DNA of 64,000 nt, from assembly GCA_037176725.1 (NCBI GenBank), contig JAZBRS010000050.1:12728001-12792000 (forward strand), read 5' to 3'. The notes beneath the pieces were generated by a model. It had not been told where the DNA came from. It did not search any database and was given only the letters and a program-made list of their open reading frames with translations. The DNA comes from Posidonia oceanica. Lineage: Eukaryota > Streptophyta > Magnoliopsida > Alismatales > Posidoniaceae. Both the position numbers and the translations under genes were made by a program. Of the stretch, positions 22,831 through 33,474 are shown piece by piece; within the stretch, counting starts at the first letter, position 1; every line of letters begins with the position of its first letter.

Positions 22831-24944
22831 TTTGAACTTGGCTTTCTTCCTTCATATCCTCTTGTGGTCCCTCCACTACTGCTGTGAGGTTGAACTGGCT
22901 AAGGAGATCTTTCATTATTAGCCCCTCGTCTGCCTCACTATCCCAATCATCATCTGAGATTATTCCCCAATGCTCAGCTTGGTTGTCCCAATTCACTTCT
23001 GGTATGACATGGTTGTCCCAGTCTTTTGATGTTAGTGGATTAGGGAGCTGTTCATCCTAGAATGCCATGACTTGGTGCTTGGGGAGAGGGTCACTGTAGA
23101 CCTGTTGAGACGTCCCTGTCTGCTTTCTCTGTTTGGCTCTTTTCACCAGGACGTCCCATTCAAACACATCCGCCTCTACCATGTCATAGACTATGTCTCT
23201 GAAAGTCCAACAGTCATTGATGTTGTGACCATGTACTCTATGGAACGGGCAGTATTTACTCTGGTCACAATTTGGCAAGTCAGGCCTGGCTGGCAAGAGT
23301 TCAATTGCTTTTGCATCCTCTAGCTCTATGAACATATCTGCCAGTGTGACCGGTAGAGGAGGGTAATGGTCTCTTCATCCCCTTTTGCGTGGCAATAGAT
23401 GTGGAGGGGAAACATTGTGATAACCGCCCCTGTTCCCACTGTTGTTGTGGGGATTTCTGTTGTTGGCTTGGTTATTTTGATTGCCCTTAGTCCATTGCTG
23501 CCGGGGAGCATTCCACAAAGGGCGGATTTACTGCTGAGGGGGAGGGTTATTCCATGCCTGCTGTTGCTGAGGAGGGCGGCTCCATGCTTGCTGTTGTTGA
23601 GGAGGAGGGTGGCTCCAGGTTGGCTATTGTGAAGCTAGTATAGCCCTTTGTTCGGATGGCCTGGGTGCGGAGCCCATCTTGTTGACGACTCCGGTCACGC
23701 CCTCTACTACTTGCGTTTTCCGGCTCTTCTTGGGCTCCACCATGAATTCATGCAGATTTTCTTTAACGGAGGCTGCCACTTCATACAAGGCTGTCACATT
23801 GGGGCAGTAGGCATTCATGAGTCCCTTTTTCATCGGTCCAGTGGTGTTTGCAATGAGAGTCTAGACCACCTGTCACTCCAGAATGGTCAGTCATGATCTG
23901 GCCGCCATTTCCTGCCATCTGTTGGCGAATGTCACCCAACTTTCGCCTTGCTTCATGACCTCCTTGCTTAGGTCATGGAAGGTTGGCTTGGGGTCTATCT
24001 TGTGCTGGTATTTTGTGAGGAAGCTCTCTCTGATTTTATCAAAGCTGCTGAGGTCTTCCTTGGAGAGAGTGAGAAACCAATCCATGGGCTCTCCTTCAAG
24101 TGAGTAGAAGAACAGGTGTACAACAAGCCCCAAGTCATGGAAGTAGGGGGCTCTCCATTTGGAACTGCACTAGGTGACTGAGCGGGTTAGTGGTTCCATT
24201 GAACTTGGGAGTCTTCGGGTACTTGAAGCCCGGAGGTAATCTGAATGGGGGAAACCGGCTCATATCAAAGTTTGTCGGAGCTTGGGTATGTACCCCTAAT
24301 GTACTGAGCATTGTTCTCATCTCATCCAAATTTGCTATCCCGGCTGATGGGGTCGGGACATGTGAGTTGAAGGACTGATGGTTCTGCTACTGATGAAGAT
24401 AGCTGTTGCAGAAGTGTTGAGGTATGACCTACTCGTATCGCGGGGGAGATGCCTGATGGTGGTGATGATCCGGCTGAGTCTGATTGCCTGCCGTAGGTGG
24501 TTGGAGATGATGTCTTAGGTGCCCGTGGGGCGGATAGACTCCTTCCTTGTACTCGCCATGTGGCATGTAATTTTGTTCCTGAATCAAGGGGTTGGTCCTT
24601 GAGTTACAAGCTCCGTTGAGTGCTGTACCGTGACCTCGGTGGTTTGTATCCGGCGGTGGGTTGCCATTTTGTCCCTGGTATAGATCGTCAAGGGTATGGT
24701 CCGCAACTGGCTTTCGTTGTCCTTCACCGAGGTGGGGTGGCTGCTGGAGGTTATTCTGACATGGCCCCACTAGAGTTGATGTCTCTTCGTTTAAGAACTA
24801 GTACATGGCTTTATACTGGATCGAGTCTGGATCCAAGGCTTCTCCGGTGATCGGATGGTAGATTGTGGGCTCCTCTCCTGAGGTACTTACCGAGTCTGAC
24901 CTCTCTCTTTCTGGCTGTTCAGCTTCAAAGACTTGGTTCATCAT
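22831..24944 (-). pseudogene. gag, copy 2
   Basis: The start is the ATG pair at 24,939-24,944 (MMNQVFEAEQPERERSDS). A TAG follows after AMY, as in copy 1. The capsid core is 23,891-24,133 (FFYSLEGEPMDWFLTLS, FLTKYQHKIDPKPTF). The zinc-type knuckle YCPFHRVHGHNINDCWTF is at 23,057-23,335. The Gln/Pro-rich repeat at 23,540-23,640 is shorter than in copy 1. Several indels separate the frames. Confidence 0.85.
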
Positions 24945-24985
24945 TGTAGCAGCTTTTGATAATGAGATGGAATTGGCTTCAGGAC

Positions 24986-25042
24986 GTAATACGCCTCAGA
25001 ATGCGGCGTATAACGTTGGACGCAGTAAACTGCGCGTTCAAC
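24986..25042. repeat. Paired inverted-repeat units, leader of copy 2 (first)
   Basis: The join is GCGTATAAC|GTTGGACGC at 25,014/25,015, identical to the join in copy 1 at 7,169/7,170. Unit lengths are 29 and 28 bp. Confidence 0.8.
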
Positions 25043-25059
25043 GCTCCCAGCTGTATTTC

Positions 25060-25250
25060 CTCTATTCTCTTCCTGTCTTCTCTTTTCTTCTCTGCTTTTC
25101 TCTTTGTTTTTTTGCTTTCTGTTTTTTTTTTGTTTTTCTGATTTTTTCCTTTTTTGCTTTTCTAATTTTTCTTTTTCTTTTTTTTTGTTTGTCCTTTTCC
25201 TTTTCTTTTTCTTTTTCTTTTTTTTTTGTGTTTGTCTTTTTTTGTATAAA
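25060..25250. repeat. Polypyrimidine tract in leader of copy 2
   Basis: About 190 bp almost purely of T and C on the plus strand (runs of TTTTCTTTTTC). Copy 1 has only about 70 bp here, so the tract has changed length. It yields spurious long open frames. Confidence 0.85.
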
Positions 25251-25428
25251 TGAAGGATTACAAGTGCTTACAATGGAAAAGAAATTACAAACTTTGTGAT
25301 TTAACACAAGTCCCTAGAAAGTAAATACTGAAAGATAAAACTGTCACTGTTTTGGATTTTTCAAATGTCTTCCCCTGCCAAACAATCACACAGAGGAGCT
25401 AAAATGTAAACAACCACACAGAGAATGC

Positions 25429-25484
25429 ATTAGCCGTGGGACCTGCTGCGTACAACATTAAACGCAGATATTCGAGTGTCTAAC
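25429..25484. repeat. Paired inverted-repeat units, leader of copy 2 (second)
   Basis: Two 28-bp units, degenerate: GCGTACAAC joins ATTAAACGC. Confidence 0.7.
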
Positions 25485-26194
25485 ACCCTGTTTACAGAAA
25501 ACTGCACAGAAACACTTTCAGACAGTGATTAAAGTTTTAGCTTTTGTTTTCGCTTTGAAATTAGTGTTTTAAACCTGCTGTAGCTCTCTGGGTTCCTTAA
25601 GGCTTAGGTATGGTTTCTTTTCCGGGATTTCTATGGCTCCTCACAAAATGGATGAATATTTTTGGTACTGCCTCCTACCTCAACTCCAGAGGATGCTAGG
25701 GGGAGCCCGAATACAGTTAGGTCCCCACCCTGTAGAGGTAGAGGCCAGCGTACTCAGGATTGATCGGGTCACTCACGTATCAACACACCAAGCACAATCA
25801 AACCACCGAAAGAGGGAAGGAGGAATAAAAGTCAAAGCTTGAGGTTCTAATTATCTTTCACAAAATGCCAAGGAAGAAGAAGGACCCCTTGTGAAAGAAA
25901 ATGACAATACAAGTACCTTTCCTAAGCCCTTTGCAATAGAAGTGCTTGGGACCTAGACGGTTACTTATATAACTCAAGAAATGATACAAACAATTAGTTC
26001 CCAATAAGGGCCATGCAAGTCATCCAAAAAGAAATTCGATTTTTTAATTGTTTTTTTTTTTGTAAAGCACCCAAAGGAAAATGAGATTCCGGTCCCTACG
26101 GCAAAGCCGATCACCTCACACCTCAGTCTTTGGGCCAGTTATAAAAAAAAAGCTAAGAAAAAATTTAAAACAGAAATGTTTCTGTTCAGTGGTC

Positions 26195-26250
26195 GTTAGA
26201 CGCGGTGAATGGAGCGTCCAATGTTGGACGTGCCAGATTGCGCGTATAAC
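26195..26250. repeat. Paired inverted-repeat units, leader of copy 2 (third)
   Basis: Two 28-bp units; GCGTCCAAT joins GTTGGACGT and the second ends GCGTATAAC. Confidence 0.75.
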
Positions 26251-26501
26251 GTACTGACAAAGTTTTTTTGCAGAAAAACAGTGACTTTTACAAACCACCT
26301 CCACTCCCGAGAATCCCAGAGAAAAGGGGAAGTGATTTCAGTTATTTGTACGTGGAAAAAACGAGAAGGGTCACGGCACCTCAAAATACTACGAGGAATT
26401 TAACCGCTACCTTAAAAAAACTAACAAAAACTAGCAATGAAGATAACGAGGAAGAAGAAGAAGAAAGAAATTACTCACCTTGCACGGGGGCACTTCTAGC
26501 C

Positions 26502-26519
26502 GTCCCACCGTGATCGCCA
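26502..26519 (-). other. Primer-binding site, Tat-A copy 2
   Basis: The minus strand reads TGGCGATCACGGTGGGAC starting three bases after the LTR end. A TGGCGA start directly downstream of the 5' LTR is the usual position and form of a tRNA-complementary primer site in plant Tat elements, often tRNA-Arg; the exact tRNA is inferred. Confidence 0.75.
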
Positions 26520-26666
26520 GACTGTGGATATGGGATCTTGGGAGGAGGAGGATTTTCTGGGAGGAGAAGGGGGCTTCGCCTCTCCCTTCTTTGTTGCTAT
26601 TCGCTCCTTCTTTGGGTCCCCTTTTGTTGTATCCGACTTCTTCACTCCACGTGTGTTGAAGTCAGT

Positions 26667-26676
26667 GTGATCGCCA
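26667..26676 (-). other. Internal copy of the primer-site start in 5' LTR of copy 2
   Basis: The minus strand reads TGGCGATCAC about 157 bp before the true primer-binding site, at the same relative place as in the shared LTR. Confidence 0.65.
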
Positions 26677-27278
26677 CTCTCGGTTTGCTTTCGCTGGCCC
26701 TTGAGACGCCTTAAGGAGATGTGATATGGTTGTGGGTTCAACTACCTTGGGACAACGCCAGCGTTGCCCAAGGGTGCCCGTGCTTGATGAGTTTCTTCTT
26801 CTTTCTTCTTCCTCGTATAACAAATGTTAGCAAAACAAACAAAAATAATGCAAAGATGGATCAATATGGTGTAGTAACTTATTCAGAATAAATAGAAAAA
26901 ATGGAGAAACACAATGAAATACGTACCCGAGGGTTTTGATCCCCCCGGTTGCAACTAATAAAAATGTATGCTTAGCGACAACAATATATGAACTCAAAAT
27001 GCTTAATTATGCTATGGAATAAAATATGTGGTATAAGAAAAAGAAAAGAAAACAATAAATTAGGGTCCCCTTTATCTATGCACGGAGTGCAAGATACGTT
27101 GACATGATGCCACCGACGACAAAGGGAAGCTCAAGCTCTTTCGAAGACTTTCCGCCTTTCAAAATCTCTCTTCACTCTTTCAATTCTCAAGGACCTCACT
27201 TGTCTAAAAAATCTTTTAATCTCAAAAAAACCTGTGAGCTCCAAAAATCTGGCCCTCAACCCTAAGGGGGTACCCCTG

Positions 27279-27286
27279 CTTTTATA
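27279..27286 (-). promoter_or_regulatory. TATA box in 5' LTR of copy 2
   Basis: The minus strand reads TATAAAAG about 583 bp from the LTR start, matching the box in the shared LTR. Conservation between the diverged LTRs supports promoter function. Confidence 0.6.
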
Positions 27287-27350
27287 GAAGCAGAGGAGGA
27301 ACAAAAAAGGACACAAAGGCCAAGTCAGCAGAATTTCCTGTTTTAGAAGT

Positions 27351-27406
27351 GTTATACGCTGGAAAACCAGCGTAGAACGTTATAAGCGGGAGTCCCAGCA
27401 TATAAC
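27351..27406. repeat. Paired inverted-repeat units, 5' LTR of copy 2
   Basis: Two 28-bp units; the first has arms GTTATACGC and GCGTAGAAC (one mismatch). Confidence 0.8.
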
Positions 27407-27578
27407 GACCTCCGAGACATAACTACTAGGATAAAGGAAGATTCCCCAATTAAGGAGTCATTAAGTGTGTTTAACTCAACTTTGATGGCTTTGACCGGTC
27501 AATAGGATCCAAAGAAGGCAAAAAATGAATTTTGGATTTGGCCAAATAAAGAAAGTTTTGGGCTGACTGGGTTGCTAT

Positions 27579-27662
27579 GTTGGATGCTGGAGAACCAGCA
27601 GCCAATGTTAGCTGCTGGAAAAGTAGCGGCCAACGTTGTACGCTAAGACGCCAGCGTACAAC
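27579..27662. repeat. Triple inverted-repeat units, 5' LTR of copy 2
   Basis: Three abutting 28-bp units. The third has perfectly complementary arms GTTGTACGC and GCGTACAAC, different from the GTTGGACGC arms of Tat-B. Confidence 0.82.
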
Positions 27663-27869
27663 ACCCTTAGTCAGTTCAATTTCCAAATTTGGTCAAGACA
27701 ATGAAGAATATTGACGACACTTGGGGGCTTAGATAGGGATAACATTTGGACAGGAGAGAAGACATTTGGCTCGAGTGAAACATCCAGGATCGGGCGAAGG
27801 GCTTCTAGGAAGGACCTAATGCAAAAGACTATACTAACGTGAAGGGAGTGCCAAAACGGGGTATCTACA

Positions 27870-28407
27870 ACTATGTGTTCTGAGACTTGATTTAGCTAGT
27901 GTGGTCATTTCAAGTGTGCATAAAGATTTTGAAAAGAGCATGCATACGGTTTTGAAATGAAAAGATAAAAGATGACTTCAAATGCATGTTTTTAGTGGTT
28001 TACTTTGAGGGCAATGAGGTATGCCTTATTGTAGCATTCATAAGTGATGCTTGTGTTTGTTGCTTGTGGCATAGTTACGCCTATTTTCTCGACGTTGTTT
28101 GTCGAACTGTTTGTGCGCGTAGGTGGGGTGTGTGCTAGGTGACCTATTGAGTAGTCACTCATGTGGGTTTTGTTTTTATTTTTGGTAGGAACATGATAGG
28201 AGCTGGAGTTGCTAGTGTATATAGGAGCGGAGTTACACTGCCACATATCAAGGGTTCTGGATAAGTGAGTTGTTTAAATTTATTTTGTTTCAACTTTATA
28301 GTATTTGTGAGAATTTAGTTCTATTGTTCAAGAACGCTAATAAGATTTAAAAAATAAACAATAAAATGTTGGCTAGGTTGAGAGGTAGCGACATTAGGGT
28401 CGTTACA
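27870..28407 (+). repeat. Block C, first copy, 3' remnant
   Basis: The right-hand 538 bp of a C block, cut by Tat-A at 27,869. It ends GGGTCGTTACA like the other copies. Confidence 0.88.
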
Positions 28408-29845
28408 TAAACGGTTTTCGATTTTACAAAAAGGTTTGACATCTTTTTAAGATAGAGTTTTATTAAACATTTACGTGTCATTATAATAGATAAATTTTTT
28501 CATAGGTGTATCATATTTTCCACCTCTATATTGCTATTATTGATATTTCCTTGAATTCGATACACTTTGTCAACTTATACTCAATTTGTAAAGGCTTACT
28601 GTTTTCGAACTTTAAAAAAGTTTGACATTTTTATTTTTGAATTCTTCAATTACTTTTTTGACATTAACAAACAACGATTTATCTATTTTGCAATGTTATG
28701 TACCAACAACACTTCTCTACCTCATTTTTACCCAATTTTGATGATTTCTACGAAAATTACAAACGTTTTCGAGATTTCTCTCATTTTATCAATTTACAAT
28801 AAGTGTTTGTATACGATTTTTTGTAATATTTTAAAATATCAATGGTTTCCTTAATTGATTGTTATTTTTATTCATTTTGACCTACAATCTCAATGGATCA
28901 TATTTTGGTAACTTTTATTGTCCTTCTAATAAAATTCGAGAGGATAAACGAGTTTAGATGGAAAAGATAGTTTGACTTTTTGTTAAGTTAGAGTTTTATT
29001 AAATATTTTTTTATAATTTCAAGTATATGTAATTTTTTGATAGTGCATCGTAATTTCCACCTATAAATATCATTCATCGGTATTTCCTCGAATTCGATAC
29101 ACTTCTGACAAATTATACTTAATTTTAAAAGGCACGTTGCTTTAGAAGATTTAAAAAAGTTTGACTTTTTTAATTTTTGAGTTTTCTTACTTGTTTTTTG
29201 ACAATTACATACAACGATTTATCTATTTTGCGTTATTATATACCAACTACACATCTCTACATGAGTTTTACGCAATTTATAAGATTTCTACAAAAATTAC
29301 GAAATCTTTTGAGATTTCCTCCATTTTATCTAAAAATAGTAGGTGTTAGTTAACAGTTTTTTGTTACTTTTCAAAAAATATATTGTTTCCATATTTGATT
29401 GTTGTTTTTGATACATTACGACCTATATTATCTGTGAATCATGTTTTGGTGACATTCAATGTCATTCAAATGAAATACTAGATGATAGACGGTTTTCGAT
29501 TTAACAAAAAAGTTTGACTTTTCATTAAGATAGAATTTTATTAAACATTTACGTGTCATTAATATTAGAAGAATTTTTTCATAGGTGTGTCATATTTTCT
29601 AACTCTATATTTCTATTATCGATATTTCCTTGAATTCGATACACTTTTGTCGGCTCATATTCAATTTCTAAAGGCTTACTGATTTCTCCAATTACTTTTT
29701 TGAGATTAACAAACAACGATTTTTCTATTTTGCATTGTTATAAACCAACAACACTTCTCTACTTCATTTTTACACTATTTTGAAGATTTCTACGAAAATA
29801 ACAAAAGTTTTCGAGATTTCTTCCATTTTATCGATTAACAATAAG
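28408..29845 (+). repeat. A/B tract 1 (A-B-partial A)
   Basis: One full 1,080-bp dimer plus two-thirds of an A monomer, AT-rich, ending CGATTAACAATAAG before block C. Short open frames here come from the repeat, not from genes. Confidence 0.9.
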
Positions 29846-31994
29846 ATTCTGGTGACACTAGGAGGCGGGATTCGTTGGCGCGATTCACTGGCGAACTTTC
29901 CAGGCATTTTTGACACCTAAGGGACGCCAAGGGCGACCAGGAGTAGCCCATTTTGTTTGGTTTGGGCCTGATTTTGGTGATAACCGATCTATTAGAGGTT
30001 GCTCTTTTGTTGCTGAAGTTTACAATCTGATTTTTAGTTTTATGGTGAGTTTCGTAGAATTAAAATGAATCCTTGTCCTTTAAGAGATTAGAATTTTATA
30101 AACACATTAGGGCAAGATGAGAATAACGCCTATCATTAGGGATGAGTTAGGGATTGCATAAAATAGAATAGCAAGACCCCACTTGAGCTAGAGTTGGAAA
30201 CTAAAAGACTAAATAATCTAGAAATGCTAAGGTTTTCCCTCATTGGTCTAGATGGACATTAGGGAACATAATAATTTAGGAATGGATCTTGGCACCAAGA
30301 CTTAGTGTTCTAGGTGCCGTTGGTGTAGGTGTGTGATCTCGTAAGTACGTTGGGACTTCGGGACCAGTGCTTTGCTTCTGTGTGGTGCCGGATGGGTAAA
30401 TGATATATCCAGAAGGTGCTTTTGTTCCCAGTTGTGTGGTGTTTTGTAATGTGGTTCTGGGCTCGATAGTGGATCAATCGGGGCAGTGTTTTGAGCTGCG
30501 CTTTCAGCTCGTGGTTTTGTGATGTACTTGGTACTGTGTTTTGAGGTTTTTTGAGTTGTCATTTAAGGATTTCGAAATGGTTTTTGAAAAGAGTTTTAAA
30601 AAGAAAATGCAGGGGTTCAGCAAAGGTTTTTGAAAGAGTTTTGCAGTGTTTCCTATGTGTGGTAGACCAAGATACTGGTGGGGTGTGTCGATGGGATCTG
30701 GGGATGTGACGACATTCCTAGTTGATCGAGCACGTTGCCTAGGTTGAGGTCCTGAGACCAAGAGGCTGAGGAAAGTGTTCGTCGGATCTTGGAGGTATGA
30801 TACTCCTTGATAGTCGTTTACGAGGCTGAGGCTGAGGTCCGCGGGTTGGGGCTACCGACTGGACTTGGAGGTATGACACTTCGCTTGTTCCCGGTGCCGA
30901 GGGCCTAGGGTACTGACCATACATAGTGTATCGTGGCAGTGGACACAGTGCATATGAGACCTCTGAGTAGCTGGATGTGATACCCTAGTTAGTACGGGTA
31001 CCAAGACTACTTCGTGTGGACTGAGCTTGGGGTTGAGGAGCCCCAAGGGTTTGGAGCATTGAGTTAGGGGGCTTAGTGGGCGTACCCTGTGGTGTCCTGC
31101 AGAGAGACTGGACCAGTTGGGGCTTGTTGGCGGGGACGGTTCACTCCCCCACACGGTGGTTGACCGTAGCTGTGCAGGGACACCGTGGTAGCGCCTCGAT
31201 GGACTGCTTGTGGCTAGGTGTCTCGCTTGGGCCCGAGTGACAACACTTTGTTTGCTTGTGTGTGGTTAGCTTGCTTGTGGCCGCGCCTGTGGGGCATAGG
31301 TCTTGTGCTGGTAAGGCGCATTGGTTTGGCTGAGCAATGTCTCTGCGCTGGCTTTGTGTTTTGGTGTTTGTTGTGTTGTGTGTGTGTGTGTCTTGAATGC
31401 TATTGAGGGTATAAAGACACGGTTGGTTGTCTAGTCCGCACTAGGAGTGTGATGGAACAGATTGTGTATTTTGAGGCTTGATTTGGTTAGTGTGGTCATT
31501 TCAAGTGTGCATAAAGATTTTGAAAAGAGAATGCATATGGTTTTGAAATGAAAAGAGAAAAGATGATTTCAAACGCATGTTTCTAGTGGTTTACTTTGTG
31601 GGCAATAAGGTATACCTTGTTGTGGCATCCAGAAGTGAAGCCAGTGTTTGTTACTTGTGACGTAGTTACGCCTGTTTCCTCGATGTTGTTTGTCAAGCTG
31701 TTTGTGTGCGTAGTTTGGGGTGTGTGCTGGGTGACCTATTGAGTGGTTACTCATGTGTATTTTGTTTTTCTTTTTAGTAGGTGCAGGATAGGAGTTGGAG
31801 TTGCAAGTGCATATAGGAGAAGAGTCACATGGCCACACATCAAGAGTTCTGGATAAGTGAGTTGTTTAAGTTTATTTTATTTTTACTTTATAGTATTTGT
31901 GAGAATTTAGTTCTATAGTTCATGAATGCTAATAAGATTTTTTTTAAAAAAATTGTTAGCAAGGTTGAGAAGTAAAGACATTGGAGTCGTTACA
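29846..31994 (+). repeat. Block C, second copy (2,149 bp)
   Basis: Starts at ATTCTGGTGACACTAGGAGG and ends GGAGTCGTTACA. The right half is GC-rich with a TG microsatellite near 31,370. It aligns with the chromovirus LTR at 55,103-58,090 in reverse orientation, so it is an LTR-derived block reading on the plus strand. Confidence 0.85.
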
Positions 31995-33474
31995 GTGACG
32001 GTTTTCGATTTGACAAAAAAGTTTCACTTTTTTTTAAAATAGAGTTTTATTAAACATTTACATGTCATTTATAATAAATGAATTTTTTCATAGGTGTATC
32101 ATATTTTCCACCTTTATATTGCTATTATCTATATTTCCTTGAATTCGATACACTTTTGTCAACTTATACTCAATTTGTAAAGGCTTACTGGTTTTCGAAC
32201 TTTAAAAAAGTTTGACTTTTTTATTTTTGAATTCTCTAAATACTTTTTTGACATTAACAAACAACGATTTATCTATTCTGCAATGTTATGTACCAGCAAC
32301 ACTTCTCTATTTCATTTTTACACAATTTTGAAGATTTCTACGAAAATTACCAAAGTCTTCGAGATTTCTCTCATTTTATCGATTAACAATAAGTATTTGT
32401 ATAATATTTTTTGTAATATTTTAAAATATCATTGGTTTCCTTAATTGATTGTTATTTTTGTACGTTTTGACCTACAATCTCAATGGATCATATTTTGGTA
32501 ACTTTTATTGTCATTCTAATAAAATTCGAGAGGATAAACGGGTTTAGATGGAAGAGATAGTTTAACTTTTTGCTAAGTTAGTGTTTTATTAAATATTTTA
32601 TTATAATTTCTAGTATATGTATTTTTTTGATAGTGCATCGTAATTTCCACCTATAAATATCAATTATCGATATTTCCTCGAATTCGATACACTTCTGACA
32701 AATTATACTCAATTTCAAAAGGCACATTACTTTAGAAGATTTAAAAAAGTTTGACTCTTTTTATTTTTGAGTTTTCTTACTTGTTTTTTGACATTTACAT
32801 ATAACGATTTATCTATTTTGTGTTATTATATACCAACTACACATCTCTACATGAGTTTTACGCAATTTATAAGATTTCTATGAAAATTTCAAAATCTTTT
32901 GAGATTTCTTCCGTTTTATCGAAAAATAGTAGGTGTTAGTTAACTATTTTTTGTTACATTTCAAAAAATATATTGTTTTCATATTTGATTGTTGTTTTTG
33001 ATACATTACGACTTATATTAACTATGAATCATGTTTTGGTGACATTCGATGTCATTCAAATAAAATACTAGATGATAGACGGTTTTCGATTTGACAAAAA
33101 AGTTTGACTTTTTATTAAAATAGAGTTTTATTAAACATTGACGTGTCATTTATATTAGATGATTTTTTTCATAGGTGTATCATATTTTCCACATCTATAT
33201 TTCTATTATCGTTATTTCCTTGAATTCGATACACTTTTGTCAGCTCATACTCAATTTCTAAAGGCTTACTGGTTTTTGAACTTAAAAAAAGTTTGACTTT
33301 TTTATTTTTGAATTCTCCAATTACTTTTTTGACATTAATAAACAACGATTTATCTATTTTGCACTTTTATATACCAACAACACTTCTCTACTTTATTTTT
33401 ACACAATTTTGAAGATTTCAACGAAAATTACAAAAGTTTTCGTGATTTCTTCAATTTTATCGATTAACAGTAAG
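31995..33474 (+). repeat. A/B tract 2 (A-B-partial A)
   Basis: Same make-up as tract 1: one dimer plus two-thirds of A. Confidence 0.9.

Larger units (their letters stand above)
24945..26501 (-). other. Leader of copy 2, non-coding
   Basis: About 1.56 kb between primer site and gag. It has three paired inverted-repeat units, a 190-bp pyrimidine run at 25,060-25,250 and a conserved block near 25,600-25,800. No coding frame is convincing. Confidence 0.7.
8559..27869 (-). mobile_element. Tat-A copy 2: complete 19.3-kb Tat-lineage Ty3/gypsy retrotransposon
   Basis: A complete minus-strand element bounded by LTRs at 26,523-27,869 (5') and 8,559-9,961 (3'). Both LTRs begin TGTAGATACCCC and end ATCCACA on the minus strand, giving short inverted termini. 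The order is leader, gag, protease-like domains, G-patch, RT, RNase H, second RNase H, integrase, then a 6.7-kb 3' region with antisense PMD genes. Its right end cuts a satellite C block: sequence resumes at 27,870 with text that aligns to the C blocks near 31,450 and 48,820. The left target duplication is outside the window, so the insertion cannot be fully proven. Polyprotein frames are broken by several stops and indels. The large size matches Tat/Ogre-type elements. Confidence 0.9.
26523..27869 (-). repeat. 5' LTR of Tat-A copy 2
   Basis: A 1,347-bp LTR with the same termini as the shared LTR (TGTAGATACC at 27,869; ATCCACA ending at 26,523). It carries a TATA box about 583 bp from its start, two clusters of 28-bp inverted-repeat units and an internal copy of the primer-binding-site start. 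The right flank is satellite C block. Confidence 0.9.

Noticed and set aside
24865..25299. Open frame with a Phe/Ser-rich tail in the leader of copy 2
   Set aside because: The tail is a translation of the polypyrimidine tract and the head is antisense to gag.
30302..30562. Minus-strand frame (MTTQKTSKHSTKY...) conserved in several block C copies
   Set aside because: Conservation follows from the repeat itself. Frames shift and stop differently in each copy, and there is no known domain.
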